DNA of 64,000 nt from Streptomyces sp. H39-S7 (GTDB lineage: Bacteria > Actinomycetota > Actinomycetes > Streptomycetales > Streptomycetaceae). The notes beneath the pieces were generated by a model. The model searched no databases, was not told the DNA's origin, and worked only from the letters and a program-made list of their open reading frames with translations. The stretch lies in NCBI RefSeq assembly GCF_027158205.1, contig NZ_JAPVLU010000010.1:62001-126000 (forward strand), written 5' to 3'. Shown here piece by piece: positions 52,085-61,319 of the stretch (position 1 is the stretch's first letter; each line of letters starts with the position of its first letter). The position numbers and the translations under genes are program-made.

Positions 52085-53527
52085 GTGGGGAAGCACAGCG
52101 CGGGCGGCGGCCGGCAGAGTCGCGACAACGACATAGGGAGCACCCTCGGCGGCGGCCGGTCAGGACAGGGCCGCAGACGCCGGGGTGATGTCGGCGTTCC
52201 CGTCTCCACCCCGTCCCAGTCGCCGGCGCCGGGCGCCCGCTACGACGGCGGACACATCGTCGGCGAACACCCGGACTCACGCCCGCACCCCGAGCACCGG
52301 GAGCACGCCGCGTGGGGCGCCCAGGACGCGTGGGCGGCGGAGAACGGCCGTGGCCGGCGCGCCGGTTACCGGCCGGACGAGCTCCCGGACCCGTACGACA
52401 CCGGTCAGTGGCAGACGTTCGACGAACCGGTCCTCCCCGCTCCCGACCCGTACGACACCGGTCGGTGGCAGACGGTCGACCGGTCCGGCCACCGGACGGC
52501 CGACCGGCCCGGACCCTCCGTCCCGGACCCGTACGACACCGGTCAGTGGCAGACGTTCGACGAGCCCGTCCTCCCGCCACAGGCCTTCGAGGCCCCGGCC
52601 GGCCGCCGGATTCCGGGGCCGCGCGCGGAGCAGGAGACGTTTTCCGGGCAGGAGCCCGGCATGGACTCCGAGATACCGGTGGCCCCGGCCGCCGACACGG
52701 GCAGGAAGAACGGCGGCAAGGGCCGCACCTTCACCGGGATCGCCGCCGCCGCGGTGGTCACGGTCCTCGCCGTGGTCGTCGCCGGGCAGGTCGGCGGAAG
52801 TGGCTCCGCGCACAGCGAGGCGGGATCCTCAGACAGCGCCAAGCGCGGCGGCAACGACGCGGCCTCGCGGTCCAAGGAGCGTCCGACGCCCGGTGTCGCG
52901 CAGGCCGACGCGCCGGCCGTGGCCGTCGCGAGCTATGACCAGCTGATGGCCCAGCAGTACCCGCTCGACGCCAAACTGGCTCTGAGCGGCCAGTTCGAGA
53001 CCATGCCGGGACACGACCCCGCGCCCGGCAGGGGAAAGGTGGTGCGCTTCCGGGTGGACGTCGAGAAGGGCCTGCCGCTCGACGCCGCGCTCTTCACTCA
53101 GACGGTGTTCAAGACCCTGAACGACCCCCGGAGTTGGGGACACGGCGGAATCAAGACGTTCGAGCGGGTCTCATCGGGCCCGGTCGACATCGTCGTTACT
53201 CTCGCCAGCCCCGGGACCACCGCGACGTGGTGTGCGAAATCCGGCCTGGACACCACGGTTGACAACGTGTCATGTGACGCGGCGTCGACCGAGCGCACCA
53301 TGATCAACGCTTTCCGGTGGGCGCAGGGCGCCGAGACGTTCGGCCCCGCCCGGATGCACGAGTACCGGCAGATGCTCATCAACCACGAGGTCGGCCACCG
53401 GCTCGGCCGCGGCCACGTCGGCTGCCCGAAGGCGGGCGAGCTCGCGCCGGTGATGATGCAGCAGACGAAGTTCCTGTCGCTCGACGGCGGCCCCACCTGC
53501 AAGCCGAACGCCTGGCCGTTCCCGTAG
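52085..53527 (+). CDS. Membrane-anchored DUF3152 protein with metzincin-like zinc motif and N-terminal repeats
   Basis: 480 residues, start GTG 52085. Residues 1-210 are polar and contain three copies of DPYDTG(Q/R)WQT at about 102, 121 and 148. One helix lies at about 218-240 (GIAAAAVVTVLAVVVAGQV). The external DUF3152 domain (about 300-480) has HEVGHRLGRGH, an exact HExxHxxGxxH metzincin pattern, and a downstream APVMMQQ that could be the Met-turn. It is therefore a probable secreted zinc peptidase, although activity of the family is not established. Homologue of Rv3207c, normally next to moeZ, which is absent here. Confidence 0.9.
   Translation: MGKHSAGGGRQSRDNDIGSTLGGGRSGQGRRRRGDVGVPVSTPSQSPAPGARYDGGHIVGEHPDSRPHPEHREHAAWGAQDAWAAENGRGRRAGYRPDELPDPYDTGQWQTFDEPVLPAPDPYDTGRWQTVDRSGHRTADRPGPSVPDPYDTGQWQTFDEPVLPPQAFEAPAGRRIPGPRAEQETFSGQEPGMDSEIPVAPAADTGRKNGGKGRTFTGIAAAAVVTVLAVVVAGQVGGSGSAHSEAGSSDSAKRGGNDAASRSKERPTPGVAQADAPAVAVASYDQLMAQQYPLDAKLALSGQFETMPGHDPAPGRGKVVRFRVDVEKGLPLDAALFTQTVFKTLNDPRSWGHGGIKTFERVSSGPVDIVVTLASPGTTATWCAKSGLDTTVDNVSCDAASTERTMINAFRWAQGAETFGPARMHEYRQMLINHEVGHRLGRGHVGCPKAGELAPVMMQQTKFLSLDGGPTCKPNAWPFP
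52388..52585 (+). repeat. Triplicate coding repeat inside the DUF3152 gene
   Basis: Units start at 52388, 52445 and 52526, each encoding DPYDTG followed by Q or R and WQT. Units one and three are nearly identical over about 50 bases, including the following FDE and P-VLP codons; the middle unit differs more. The repeat lies in the cytoplasmic segment. Confidence 0.85.
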
Positions 53528-53541
53528 ACCCGGCCGGTCCG

Positions 53542-53581
53542 GGGCACCCCCAGCCACTGGTGGGGGTGCCCGGGGCTTTTT
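53542..53581 (+). terminator. Terminator of the DUF3152 gene
   Basis: Arms 53542-53552 and 53561-53571 pair perfectly (11 pairs), followed within a few bases by TTTTT at 53577-53581. It is a classical intrinsic terminator 14 bases after the stop. Confidence 0.85.
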
Positions 53582-53883
53582 GACATCGGCGGGATCTTCG
53601 TTCACTCTTCTGGACATGTCATTCCGCCACGCCTCCAAGGACGCCAGCATCAAGCTGGTGCTCATTGGCGTGGCCGAAATCTGCGTAGCCGACATCCTCT
53701 GTCGGTGACCCACGGTTCGGTCGCGTAGAGGCTCCTGCCTCCGCCCCGAGCTGTCCATCCGTGGGCAGACGCACCCCCCTGAGTTCGAGCCAATTCCCCG
53801 TTGAGGGGGAGCGGCCGCTGCTGCCCGCGGGTATTCGTTGAATCCTGCCGTCCCGTCCCGCAGCCGTGAAAGGCCGAACTCTC
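53582..53883. promoter_or_regulatory. Intergenic region before the second oligopeptide transporter operon
   Basis: About 300 bases between the DUF3152 terminator and the substrate-binding protein gene. It contains the 30-codon frame 53616-53708 (listed separately) and a hairpin at its 3' end (CCGACA 53689-53694 with TGTCGG 53700-53705). The operon promoter must be here or overlap that frame; I could not identify -10 and -35 boxes securely. This is also where conserved gene order breaks, since moeZ would be expected. Confidence 0.4.
53616..53708 (+). CDS. Possible 30-residue peptide gene upstream of the oligopeptide permease
   Basis: ATG 53616 to TGA 53706-53708 encodes a peptide that begins MSFRHASKDASIK, has a hydrophobic middle (LVLIGVAEI) and ends VADILCR, with two cysteines. 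About 24 of 29 codons after the start end in G or C, as in real genes here. There is no ribosome site before the ATG, so it would need leaderless translation. A hairpin covers the last codons. It could be a signal-peptide precursor for the adjacent importer, a leader peptide, or chance. Confidence 0.35.
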   Translation: MSFRHASKDASIKLVLIGVAEICVADILCR

Positions 53884-55599
53884 ATGCGTCAACTGTCCCT
53901 CATATCCCGCCGCGTGGCAGCGGTAGCCGTTGGTCTGGCCCTCGCCGGAGGGGCCGCCGCCTGCGGCCCGAAGGACAGCGCCGCCAAGGACTCCTCCGAC
54001 GCCAAACCCGCCAAGGGCGGCACCCTCTACGTGCTGAACAACCAGGCACAGGAGGACTTCGACCCGGCCCGCCTGTACACCTCGGGCGGCGGCAACGTCC
54101 CCTCGCTGGTCTACCGCACGCTGACCACCCGCACCCGGGCCAACGGCGCCGAGGGCTCGAAGGTCGCCGCGGACCTGGCCACCAACACCGGCGAGCCGAG
54201 CAAGGACGCCACCGTCTGGACGTACCACCTCAAGGACGGCCTGAAGTACGAGGACGGCACGGCCATCACGACCGCCGACATCAAGTACGGCATCGAGCGC
54301 TCCTTCGCGGCCGAGCTGTCCGGCGGTGCGCCCTACCTGCGCGACTGGCTGGTCGGCGGCGCCGCGTACCAGGGTCCGTACAAGGACACGAAGGGCCTGG
54401 CCTCGGTGGAGACGCCCGACGCCAAGACGATCGTGTTCCACCTGAACAAGCCCGAGGGCGAGTTCCCGTTCCTGGCCACGCAGACCTCGTTCGCCCCGGT
54501 GCCCAAGGCGAAGGACACCGGCACCAAGTACGCCGAGCACCCGGTCTCCTCGGGCCCGTACAAGGTGATCAAGAACGAGAACAACGGCGAGCACCTGGTG
54601 CTGGAGCGCAACCCGAACTGGTCCGAGGCCACCGACGACCAGCGCAAGGCGTACCCGGACAGCATCGACGTCCAGGCGGGTCTCGACCAGGCCGTGATCA
54701 ACCAGCGGCTGTCCACGGGGTCCGGCAAGGACGCGGCGGCCGTCACCACCGACACCAACCTCGGCCCGGCCGAGCTGGCCAAGGTCACCGGCGACAAGGC
54801 GCTCGCGAGCCGGGTCGGCACCGGCCACTTCGGCTACACCGACTACATCGCCTTCAACCCGAAGGTGAAGCCGTTCGACAACCCGAAGGTGCGCCAGGCC
54901 ATCGCGTACGCGGTCAACCGCACCACTGTGGTCAACGCGGTCGGCGGCTCCTCGCTCGCCGACCAGGCCACCACGTACCTGCCGGAGCAGGCGTCCTTCG
55001 GCTACACGCCCTACGACCCGTTCCCGGCGGGCAAGACCGGCGACCCCACCAAGGCCAAGCAGGTGCTGGCGGAGGCCGGCTACCCGAACGGGATCACCGT
55101 CTCGCTCACCCATGACGTCACCAAGGCCGACGAGCAGGGTCCCGAGGTCGCCACGGCCGTCCAGGACGCGCTGAAGGCGGCGGGCATCACCGTCAAGCTC
55201 GACGGCCAGGAGCACAAGGCGTTCGGCGACAAGATCCACAACGTCTCGGCCGAGCCGGGCTTCTTCCTCACCGGCTGGGGCGCGGACTGGCCGTCCGGCG
55301 GCCCGTTCCTCGGCCCGATCTTCGACGGCCGGCAGATCGTCAAGGACGGCTACAACTTCAACATCGCGCAGCTCGACGACCCGGCGGTCAACCAGGAGAT
55401 CGACGAGATCAACAAGCTGACCGACCTCAAGGCCGCGGCGACCCGCTGGGGTGCGCTGGACAAGAAGATCGGTGAGCAGGCCGTGACCGTGCCGCTCTTC
55501 CACCCGGTCTACAAGCGGCTGTTCGGCAAGGACATCAAGAACGTCGTGATCAGCGACTGGACCGGCGTCCTGGACATCTCGCAGGTCTCGGTCAAGTGA
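53884..55599 (+). CDS. Oligopeptide ABC transporter substrate-binding lipoprotein (second system)
   Basis: A 571-residue SBP family 5 lipoprotein. The signal peptide ends in GGAAAC with lipidated Cys27. Diagnostic blocks are VWTYHLKDGLKYEDGTAI, HPVSSGPYKVI, NPKVRQAIAYAVNRT and TGWGADWPSGGPFLGPIFDGR. These are clearly related to the lipoprotein at 166-1944 (shared W-T-Y-x-L-K-G-L-K-E-D-G-T and GWGADWP patterns), so the two are paralogues. It binds peptides outside the cell. The permease gene follows with a 4-base overlap (GTGA). Confidence 0.94.
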   Translation: MRQLSLISRRVAAVAVGLALAGGAAACGPKDSAAKDSSDAKPAKGGTLYVLNNQAQEDFDPARLYTSGGGNVPSLVYRTLTTRTRANGAEGSKVAADLATNTGEPSKDATVWTYHLKDGLKYEDGTAITTADIKYGIERSFAAELSGGAPYLRDWLVGGAAYQGPYKDTKGLASVETPDAKTIVFHLNKPEGEFPFLATQTSFAPVPKAKDTGTKYAEHPVSSGPYKVIKNENNGEHLVLERNPNWSEATDDQRKAYPDSIDVQAGLDQAVINQRLSTGSGKDAAAVTTDTNLGPAELAKVTGDKALASRVGTGHFGYTDYIAFNPKVKPFDNPKVRQAIAYAVNRTTVVNAVGGSSLADQATTYLPEQASFGYTPYDPFPAGKTGDPTKAKQVLAEAGYPNGITVSLTHDVTKADEQGPEVATAVQDALKAAGITVKLDGQEHKAFGDKIHNVSAEPGFFLTGWGADWPSGGPFLGPIFDGRQIVKDGYNFNIAQLDDPAVNQEIDEINKLTDLKAAATRWGALDKKIGEQAVTVPLFHPVYKRLFGKDIKNVVISDWTGVLDISQVSVK

Positions 55600-56594
55600 C
55601 CACCCAGGACCTGACGGCCGTCGAGGCGGGGGCGGTCGGCAACCCCGGCGCCCCCGCCCCGGGGGCCCGGCAGGTCTGGCGACGGCTGCGCGCCCAGCGC
55701 GCGGCCGTCCCCGGCTCCGCCGTCATCGCACTCCTCGTCCTGGTGGCGCTCGCCGCACCCCTGCTGAGCGCCATCGAGGGGCAGAACACCACCTCCTACC
55801 ACCCCGAGCTGGTCGACTCCGCCTCCGGCGGCGTACCGATCGGCTCCTTCGGCGGGATCAGCGGCGACCACTGGCTCGGTGTCGAACCCGGCACCGGGCG
55901 CGACATGTTCTCCCGGCTCGTGCACGGCGCCCAGATATCGCTGGCCGTCGCGCTCGGCGCCACCGCCGTCCAGATCCTCGTCGGCGTCGGCACCGGCCTC
56001 GCCGCCGGGCTCGGCAACCGCTTCGTGGACAACCTGCTCAGCCGCGTCACCGACGTCATGATCACGATGCCCGCGCTGGTCTTCGCCATCGCGCTGATGG
56101 CCGTGGTCCCCGACGGCTTCCCGCGCCCGCTGCTGCTGGCGCTCATCATCGGCTTCGTCGCCTGGGGAAGCATCTCCAAACTCGTCAGGGCGCAGGTGCT
56201 CAGCCTCAAGTCGCTGGACTACGTGGCCGCCTCCCGGCTCGCCGGCTCCGGCACCTGGCGCATCGCCCGCCGTGAACTGCTGCCGTCGCTCGTCGCGCCC
56301 GTCATCACGTACGCCGCGCTCCTCATCCCGGCGAACATGGTCATCGAGTCGGGCCTGTCGTTCCTCGGCATCGGCGTGAAGCCGCCCACCCCGTCCTGGG
56401 GCCAGATGCTCTCCAGCGCCAACACCTGGTACGAGGCCGATCCCGCGTACGTGCTGCTGCCCGCCGCGATGCTCTTCATCAGCGTGCTCGCCTTCACCGT
56501 CCTCGCCGACGGCATCAGGACCGCGCTCGACCCGCGCGCCGCCAGCCGGCTCCGCGTCGGCACCGGCCGCAAGCGTGAGGGGGCCGCGTCATGA
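55596..56594 (+). CDS. Oligopeptide ABC transporter permease (DppC type, second system)
   Basis: A 332-residue membrane subunit with about six helices. The EAA-type loop reads YVAASRLAGSGTWRIARRELLPS and the C-terminus DGIRTALDPRAASRL, both hallmarks of C-type permeases. Start GTG 55596 overlaps the lipoprotein stop, and its own stop overlaps the next permease (ATGA). The order here is lipoprotein, C-type, B-type, ATPase, unlike the left-edge system, where the C-type gene comes first. Confidence 0.94.
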   Translation: MTTQDLTAVEAGAVGNPGAPAPGARQVWRRLRAQRAAVPGSAVIALLVLVALAAPLLSAIEGQNTTSYHPELVDSASGGVPIGSFGGISGDHWLGVEPGTGRDMFSRLVHGAQISLAVALGATAVQILVGVGTGLAAGLGNRFVDNLLSRVTDVMITMPALVFAIALMAVVPDGFPRPLLLALIIGFVAWGSISKLVRAQVLSLKSLDYVAASRLAGSGTWRIARRELLPSLVAPVITYAALLIPANMVIESGLSFLGIGVKPPTPSWGQMLSSANTWYEADPAYVLLPAAMLFISVLAFTVLADGIRTALDPRAASRLRVGTGRKREGAAS

Positions 56595-57580
56595 TCCGCT
56601 TCCTGCTGCGCCGCACGGTCTCGGCCGTCGTGGTCCTGCTGGTGCTGGCCGTCGTGCTGTACGCCGTGTTCTACCTGGCGCCGGGCGACCCCGCGCAACT
56701 CTCCTGCGGGCCCAAGTGCTCGCCCGCCCAACTCGTGCAGATCCGTGAGCAGATGGGTCTGAACGACTCGGTGTACGTACAGTTCTGGCACTTCCTGCAG
56801 GGCATCGTCGCCGGTCACGACTACAGCACCGGTACCGGCACGGAGCACTGCTCCGCGCCCTGCTTCGGCCGGTCCTACCGCACCGGCGAACTCGTCTCCG
56901 ACATCCTGGTCGCCAAGCTGCCCGCCACCGCCTCCCTCGCGCTCGGCGCGATGGTGCTGTGGCTGATCCTCGGCGTCGGCACCGGCGTGCTCTCCGCGCT
57001 GCGCCGCGGCCGGCCCACCGAACGGCTGCTCACCGGGCTCACCCTCACGGGCACCGCCACCCCGGTGTTCATCATCGGCATCCTGCTGCTGATGCTCTTC
57101 TGCTCGGTGCTGCAGTGGCTGCCCTACCCCACCTACGTGCCGTTCACCGACGACCCGCAGGAGTGGGCCTGGAACCTGCTGCTGCCCTGGCTGGCGCTCG
57201 CGCTCGTCGAGTCCGCCAAGTACGCGCGGCTGACCCGCAGTTCCATGCTGGAGACGCTCGCGGAGGACCACATCCGCACCTTCCGCGCCTACGGCGTGAG
57301 CGAGCGGGCGATCATCGGGCGGCACGCGCTGCGCGCGGCCCTCACCCCGGTGATCGCGCTGTCGGCGCTCGACCTGGGCTCGATGTTCGGCGGCGCCCTG
57401 CTGACCGAGTCGCTGTTCAACGTGCCGGGGCTCGGCCAGAAGCTCGTGCAGTCCGTCGAGCTCAAGGACCTGCCCGTCGTGGTCGGCATCGTGCTCGTCA
57501 TGGGCTTCGCCGTCGTCATCGCCAACGCCGCCGCGGACGTGCTCTACGCGCTGGCCGACCGAAGGGTGGTACTGGCATGA
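56591..57580 (+). CDS. Oligopeptide ABC transporter permease (DppB type, second system)
   Basis: A 329-residue membrane subunit. It begins [34 protein letters not shown], the standard DppB opening. An external loop has several cysteines (SCGPKC, EHCSAPC), unusual for this subunit and possibly disulfide-bonded. The EAA loop is [28 protein letters not shown], and the terminal helices are typical. It is translationally coupled at both ends (4-base overlaps). Confidence 0.94.
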   Translation: MIRFLLRRTVSAVVVLLVLAVVLYAVFYLAPGDPAQLSCGPKCSPAQLVQIREQMGLNDSVYVQFWHFLQGIVAGHDYSTGTGTEHCSAPCFGRSYRTGELVSDILVAKLPATASLALGAMVLWLILGVGTGVLSALRRGRPTERLLTGLTLTGTATPVFIIGILLLMLFCSVLQWLPYPTYVPFTDDPQEWAWNLLLPWLALALVESAKYARLTRSSMLETLAEDHIRTFRAYGVSERAIIGRHALRAALTPVIALSALDLGSMFGGALLTESLFNVPGLGQKLVQSVELKDLPVVVGIVLVMGFAVVIANAAADVLYALADRRVVLA

Positions 57581-59301
57581 GCGCGGCCATCGACTCCGCT
57601 GTGGACACCGCCGCCCCGGCCGGCCTCGCCGAGCCGCTGGTGGAGGTGCGGGACCTCGTCATCGACTTTCCGACCGCGTCCGGCACCGTACGGGCCGTCG
57701 ACGGCCTCAGTTTCCGGCTCGAAGCGGGCGGAGCGCTGGGCATCGTCGGCGAGTCCGGCTCGGGCAAGAGCGCCACCGCGTACGCCCTGCTGGACCTGCA
57801 CCGGGGAACCGGCGCGAGGACCGCCGGCACGGTGCGCGTCGCCGGGACGGACGTGCTCGCCGCCGACGACGCCGAGCTGCGGCGGCTGCGGGGCGGCCGG
57901 GCGGCGATGGTCTTCCAGGACCCGCTCTCCTCGCTCGACCCGTACTACGCGATCGGCGACCAGATCGCCGAGGTATACCGGGTCCATGTGAAGGCCACCC
58001 GGCGGGCCGCCCGCGAGCGGGCCGTCCAGGTCCTCGACCGGGTCGGCATCCCGGACGCGGCCCGGCGCTCGCGTGCCCGGCCGCACGAGTTCAGCGGCGG
58101 CATGCGGCAGCGCGCGCTCATCGCCATGGCGCTGGCCTGCGAACCGCGGCTGCTGATCGCCGACGAACCGACCACCGCGCTCGACGTCACCGTCCAGGCG
58201 CAGATCCTCGACCTGCTGCACGAACTGCGCGCCGAGACCGGCATGGGGCTGCTGCTCGTCACCCACGACCTGGGAGTGGTGGCCGGCAGCGTCGACGACA
58301 TCCTCGTCATGCGGAACGGCACCGCCGTCGAACGCGGAGCGGTCGGCGCCGTACTGGACGCCCCGCGCGAGCCCTACACCCGGGCGCTGCTCGCCGCGGT
58401 GCCGCAGGTGGACGCGGCGCGGCCGGTGGCCCTGGTGAAGCAGCGGACGGCGCCGGAGGCGGAAGAAGCGCCGCCGGCGAACGAGGCACCGCTGCTCGAA
58501 GCGGTCGGCCTGCGGCGGGAGTTCGGGAAGCGCCGCGACACCGTGACCGCCGTGGACGGCGTCTCGCTGACCGTCCGGCGCGGCGAAACGCTCGGCATCG
58601 TCGGTGAGAGCGGCAGCGGGAAGACCACCCTCGGCCGGATGCTGGTGCGGCTGCTCGACCCCACGGACGGTGAACTCCGTTACGACGGACGGGACATCGG
58701 CTCACTCGGCGACAAGGCGCTGCGCCCGCTCCGCCGCGACCTGCAGATGGTCTTCCAGGATCCGGTCTCCTCGCTGAACCCGCGGCGCAGCATCGGCGAG
58801 TCGATCGCCGACCCGCTGCGGGCGACGGGCGGGATGAGCGACAAGGCGATCGTCGAGCGGGTCAGGGAGCTGCTGGAGCGGGTCGGGCTGGAACCGGACT
58901 GGTACCACCGGTACCCGCACGAGTTCAGCGGCGGCCAGCGGCAGCGGGTCGGCATCGCGCGGGCGCTCGCTCCGTCCCCGAAGCTGATCGTCTGCGACGA
59001 GCCGGTCTCGGCGCTGGACGTGACGACACAGGCCCAGGTCGTGGCGCTGCTCGGGGAGTTGCAGCGCGACCTGGGGCTCTCGCTGGTCTTCATCGCGCAC
59101 GACCTGGCGGTGGTGCGGCAGGTCAGCGACCGGGTCGCGGTCATGCGCGCCGGGAAGATCGTCGAGGAGGGCCCGGCGGACGCGGTCTACGACGCGCCCC
59201 AGCACGCCTACACCAAGGGTCTGCTGGCGGCCGTGCCGGTGCTCGATCCGGTCGAGTCGGCAGCCCGGCGCGCGGGCCGCAAGGGGCTCACCGGGGTCTG
59301 A
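57577..59301 (+). CDS. Dual-domain oligopeptide ABC transporter ATPase (DppD-DppF fusion)
   Basis: A 574-residue protein carrying both ATPase domains of the importer in one chain. Domain one: Walker [10 protein letters not shown] (about residue 57-65), signature SGGMRQR, Walker B LLIADEPT, with the characteristic C-terminal [14 protein letters not shown] of Opp ATPases. Domain two starts near 300: [28 protein letters not shown], ending [15 protein letters not shown]. BldK has these as two genes (bldKD, bldKE). The start ATG 57577 overlaps the permease stop by 4 bases. It is the last gene of the operon. Confidence 0.95.
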   Translation: MSAAIDSAVDTAAPAGLAEPLVEVRDLVIDFPTASGTVRAVDGLSFRLEAGGALGIVGESGSGKSATAYALLDLHRGTGARTAGTVRVAGTDVLAADDAELRRLRGGRAAMVFQDPLSSLDPYYAIGDQIAEVYRVHVKATRRAARERAVQVLDRVGIPDAARRSRARPHEFSGGMRQRALIAMALACEPRLLIADEPTTALDVTVQAQILDLLHELRAETGMGLLLVTHDLGVVAGSVDDILVMRNGTAVERGAVGAVLDAPREPYTRALLAAVPQVDAARPVALVKQRTAPEAEEAPPANEAPLLEAVGLRREFGKRRDTVTAVDGVSLTVRRGETLGIVGESGSGKTTLGRMLVRLLDPTDGELRYDGRDIGSLGDKALRPLRRDLQMVFQDPVSSLNPRRSIGESIADPLRATGGMSDKAIVERVRELLERVGLEPDWYHRYPHEFSGGQRQRVGIARALAPSPKLIVCDEPVSALDVTTQAQVVALLGELQRDLGLSLVFIAHDLAVVRQVSDRVAVMRAGKIVEEGPADAVYDAPQHAYTKGLLAAVPVLDPVESAARRAGRKGLTGV

Positions 59302-59525
59302 GAACGGTGGCCCGCAGCTGAGTGAAGTGTGGTGCTTCGCGCACTTTAAGCGACGCCAACGCATTGTGGTGCGAGAAGTTACGACCGTTCACCCCTTCCG
59401 GTGGCGCGGCGGACAACCGTCCGTCGCGCCACTGTCGTACCGGCATACCGTCATCGCGCCGGGCAGACGCATCCGCCCTCCCGGCCGGGACTCCTGGCGG
59501 ATCGGCGAAGGAAGGGGGCGTACAG

Positions 59526-61319
59526 ATGCGCGTCGCGTTGCTCACCGAGGGTGGTTACCCGTACGCACGTGGTGAAGGCGGCGCCTGGTGCGACCGGCTC
59601 GTGCGCGGGCTTCCGGGCCACGACTTCGAGGTGTACGCGCTCAGCAGGTCCGAGCGGACGGAGGCCGGCGGGCGGGTCGAACTGCCCGCACAGGTACGGC
59701 GGGTACGCAGCGAGCGCCTGTGGGGGGCGCCGCCGCGGGACGACGGCCGGTGCGCCCGTGCGGGCCGCCGGGCGCGCCGCCGCCGTTTCCTGCACCACTA
59801 CCGGGAGCTGGCCGCCGCGCTGGCGGGCGGCGACGAATCCGCCGCGGGCGGTGCGGGCAGCGCAGCCGGCGTCGGCGTTGGTGTTGGTGTTGGCGTCCTC
59901 GGGATATCCGACGCGGGAGCCGATGGTTACGGGGGCGCTCGGGCGGACCGTTTCGCCTCCGGTCTGTACGGGCTGGCCGAACTCGCCCGCGAGGAGGGCG
60001 GACTGCCGGGGCTGCTCCGGTCCGAGCACGCCCTGCGCGTCCTGGAGGACGTCTGCCGCACGCCCGGAGCACGACCCCTGCTGACGGGCATCGGCGTGGT
60101 GGACCTGCTCACCGCCGCCGAACTCCTGGAGCGCGCCCTGCGGCCGCTCTCCGCGCCCTGGTACGAACCGGACGGGCTCGGCTCCGCCGATCTGTGCCAC
60201 GCCGTCTCCGGAGGTCCCGCGACCCTTCCCGGACTGCTGGCCAAACGGTTCTTCGGAACGCCGCTCCTGGTCACCGAGTACGGCGTCCGACTGCGCGAGG
60301 CGCTCCTCGCGCACCGCGCCTCCGGTCTCTCCGCCGAGGTCCGCGTCCTGCTCACCGCGTTCCACCGGCTGCTCGCCGGCGAGTCGTACCGCGAGGCCGC
60401 CCTGATCACCCCGGGCAGCACCCACGCCCGCCGCTGGCAGGAACGGTGCGGCGCCGACCGCTCCCGGCTGCGGACCGTCTACCCGGGCATGGAGGCCGCC
60501 CGCTTCGCCCGCGCCGGCGAAGCCGCGGAAGCGGCCGGCGCGGACGCCCCCACCGGGCACTCCGACCCCACCCTCACCTGGGTCGGCCGCCCGGACCCCG
60601 CCAAGGACCTCATCGCGCTCCTGCACGCCTTCGACGCGATACGCACGGCGGAACCGGGCGCACGGCTCCGGATCCTGCATGTCCGCGGCGGCGACGACGC
60701 GTACCTGGCGGGCTGCCGCACGCTGGCCGCCCAGCTCTTCCCCGACGAGGCACGGGACGCGGTGACCGTCGGCGAGAGCCCCGTCACCTTCGAGGAGATC
60801 GGCTCGCCCGGCGCCCCGCAGCTCGCCGACGCGTACGCCTCCGGTGACGTCGTCGTGCTGTCCAGCATCGTCGAGGGCTTCCCGCTGAGCCTCGTCGAGG
60901 CGATGTTCTGCGGCCGGGCGACGGTCTCCACCGACGTGGGCGCCGTCCGCGAGGTCATCGGCGGCACGGGGCTCGTCGTACCGCCCCGCAATCCCAAGGC
61001 GCTCGCCGACGCGTGCCTCGCGCTGCTGCGCGAGCCCGAGCGTGCCGCCCGGCTCGGCGCGGCGGCGCGCGAGCGGGCGCTCGAACTCTTCACCGTCGAG
61101 CGGTGCGAGGGCGCGTTCCGCGAGATCTACCTGGAACTTGTCGCGCACTGGCCCGTGCGCCGCGAGCCGCTGCGCGACACCGACGGCGTGCCGCGCCCCT
61201 TCGCCGAACCCGCCGAGGCCCACGTCCCCGGCCGCCTCACCCCGGTGCTGCCCGCGCCCACCTGGGCCCGCCGCCCGCAACCCGCGGGCCTCCCCTTCCA
61301 CGGCGGTGACCGCACATGA
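59526..61319 (+). CDS. GT4 glycosyltransferase with DUF3492 domain (PelF-like)
   Basis: A 597-residue glycosyltransferase, cytoplasmic. The start MRVALLTEGGYPYARGEGGAWCDRLV is the DUF3492 signature of PelF-type enzymes; GGAAGGGGG precedes the ATG at 59526. A low-complexity insert at about 105-145 includes an unusual Val-Gly run (GVGVGVGV). The C-terminal half is the nucleotide-sugar domain: LTWVGRPDPAKDLIALLHAF and EGFPLSLVEAMFCGRATVSTDVGAVREVI. PelF polymerises the Pel polysaccharide from UDP-sugars; the exact sugar here is unknown. It overlaps the next gene by 4 bases. Confidence 0.9.
   Translation: MRVALLTEGGYPYARGEGGAWCDRLVRGLPGHDFEVYALSRSERTEAGGRVELPAQVRRVRSERLWGAPPRDDGRCARAGRRARRRRFLHHYRELAAALAGGDESAAGGAGSAAGVGVGVGVGVLGISDAGADGYGGARADRFASGLYGLAELAREEGGLPGLLRSEHALRVLEDVCRTPGARPLLTGIGVVDLLTAAELLERALRPLSAPWYEPDGLGSADLCHAVSGGPATLPGLLAKRFFGTPLLVTEYGVRLREALLAHRASGLSAEVRVLLTAFHRLLAGESYREAALITPGSTHARRWQERCGADRSRLRTVYPGMEAARFARAGEAAEAAGADAPTGHSDPTLTWVGRPDPAKDLIALLHAFDAIRTAEPGARLRILHVRGGDDAYLAGCRTLAAQLFPDEARDAVTVGESPVTFEEIGSPGAPQLADAYASGDVVVLSSIVEGFPLSLVEAMFCGRATVSTDVGAVREVIGGTGLVVPPRNPKALADACLALLREPERAARLGAAARERALELFTVERCEGAFREIYLELVAHWPVRREPLRDTDGVPRPFAEPAEAHVPGRLTPVLPAPTWARRPQPAGLPFHGGDRT

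Noticed and set aside
53616-53708. Lasso or lanthipeptide precursor reading of the 30-codon frame
   Set aside because: No biosynthetic genes nearby, no threonine at the -2 position expected for lasso leaders, and no double-glycine motif. It is kept only as a possible peptide of unknown type.
53866-53883. Earlier GTG start for the second lipoprotein
   Set aside because: The ATG at 53884 gives a normal lipoprotein signal peptide; the extra six residues add nothing and would sit on the weak GAAAGG site.
59870-59905. Val-Gly codon repeat as a microsatellite feature
   Set aside because: It is a short in-frame GTTGGT-type run inside the glycosyltransferase insert, too short to list as a separate repeat element.
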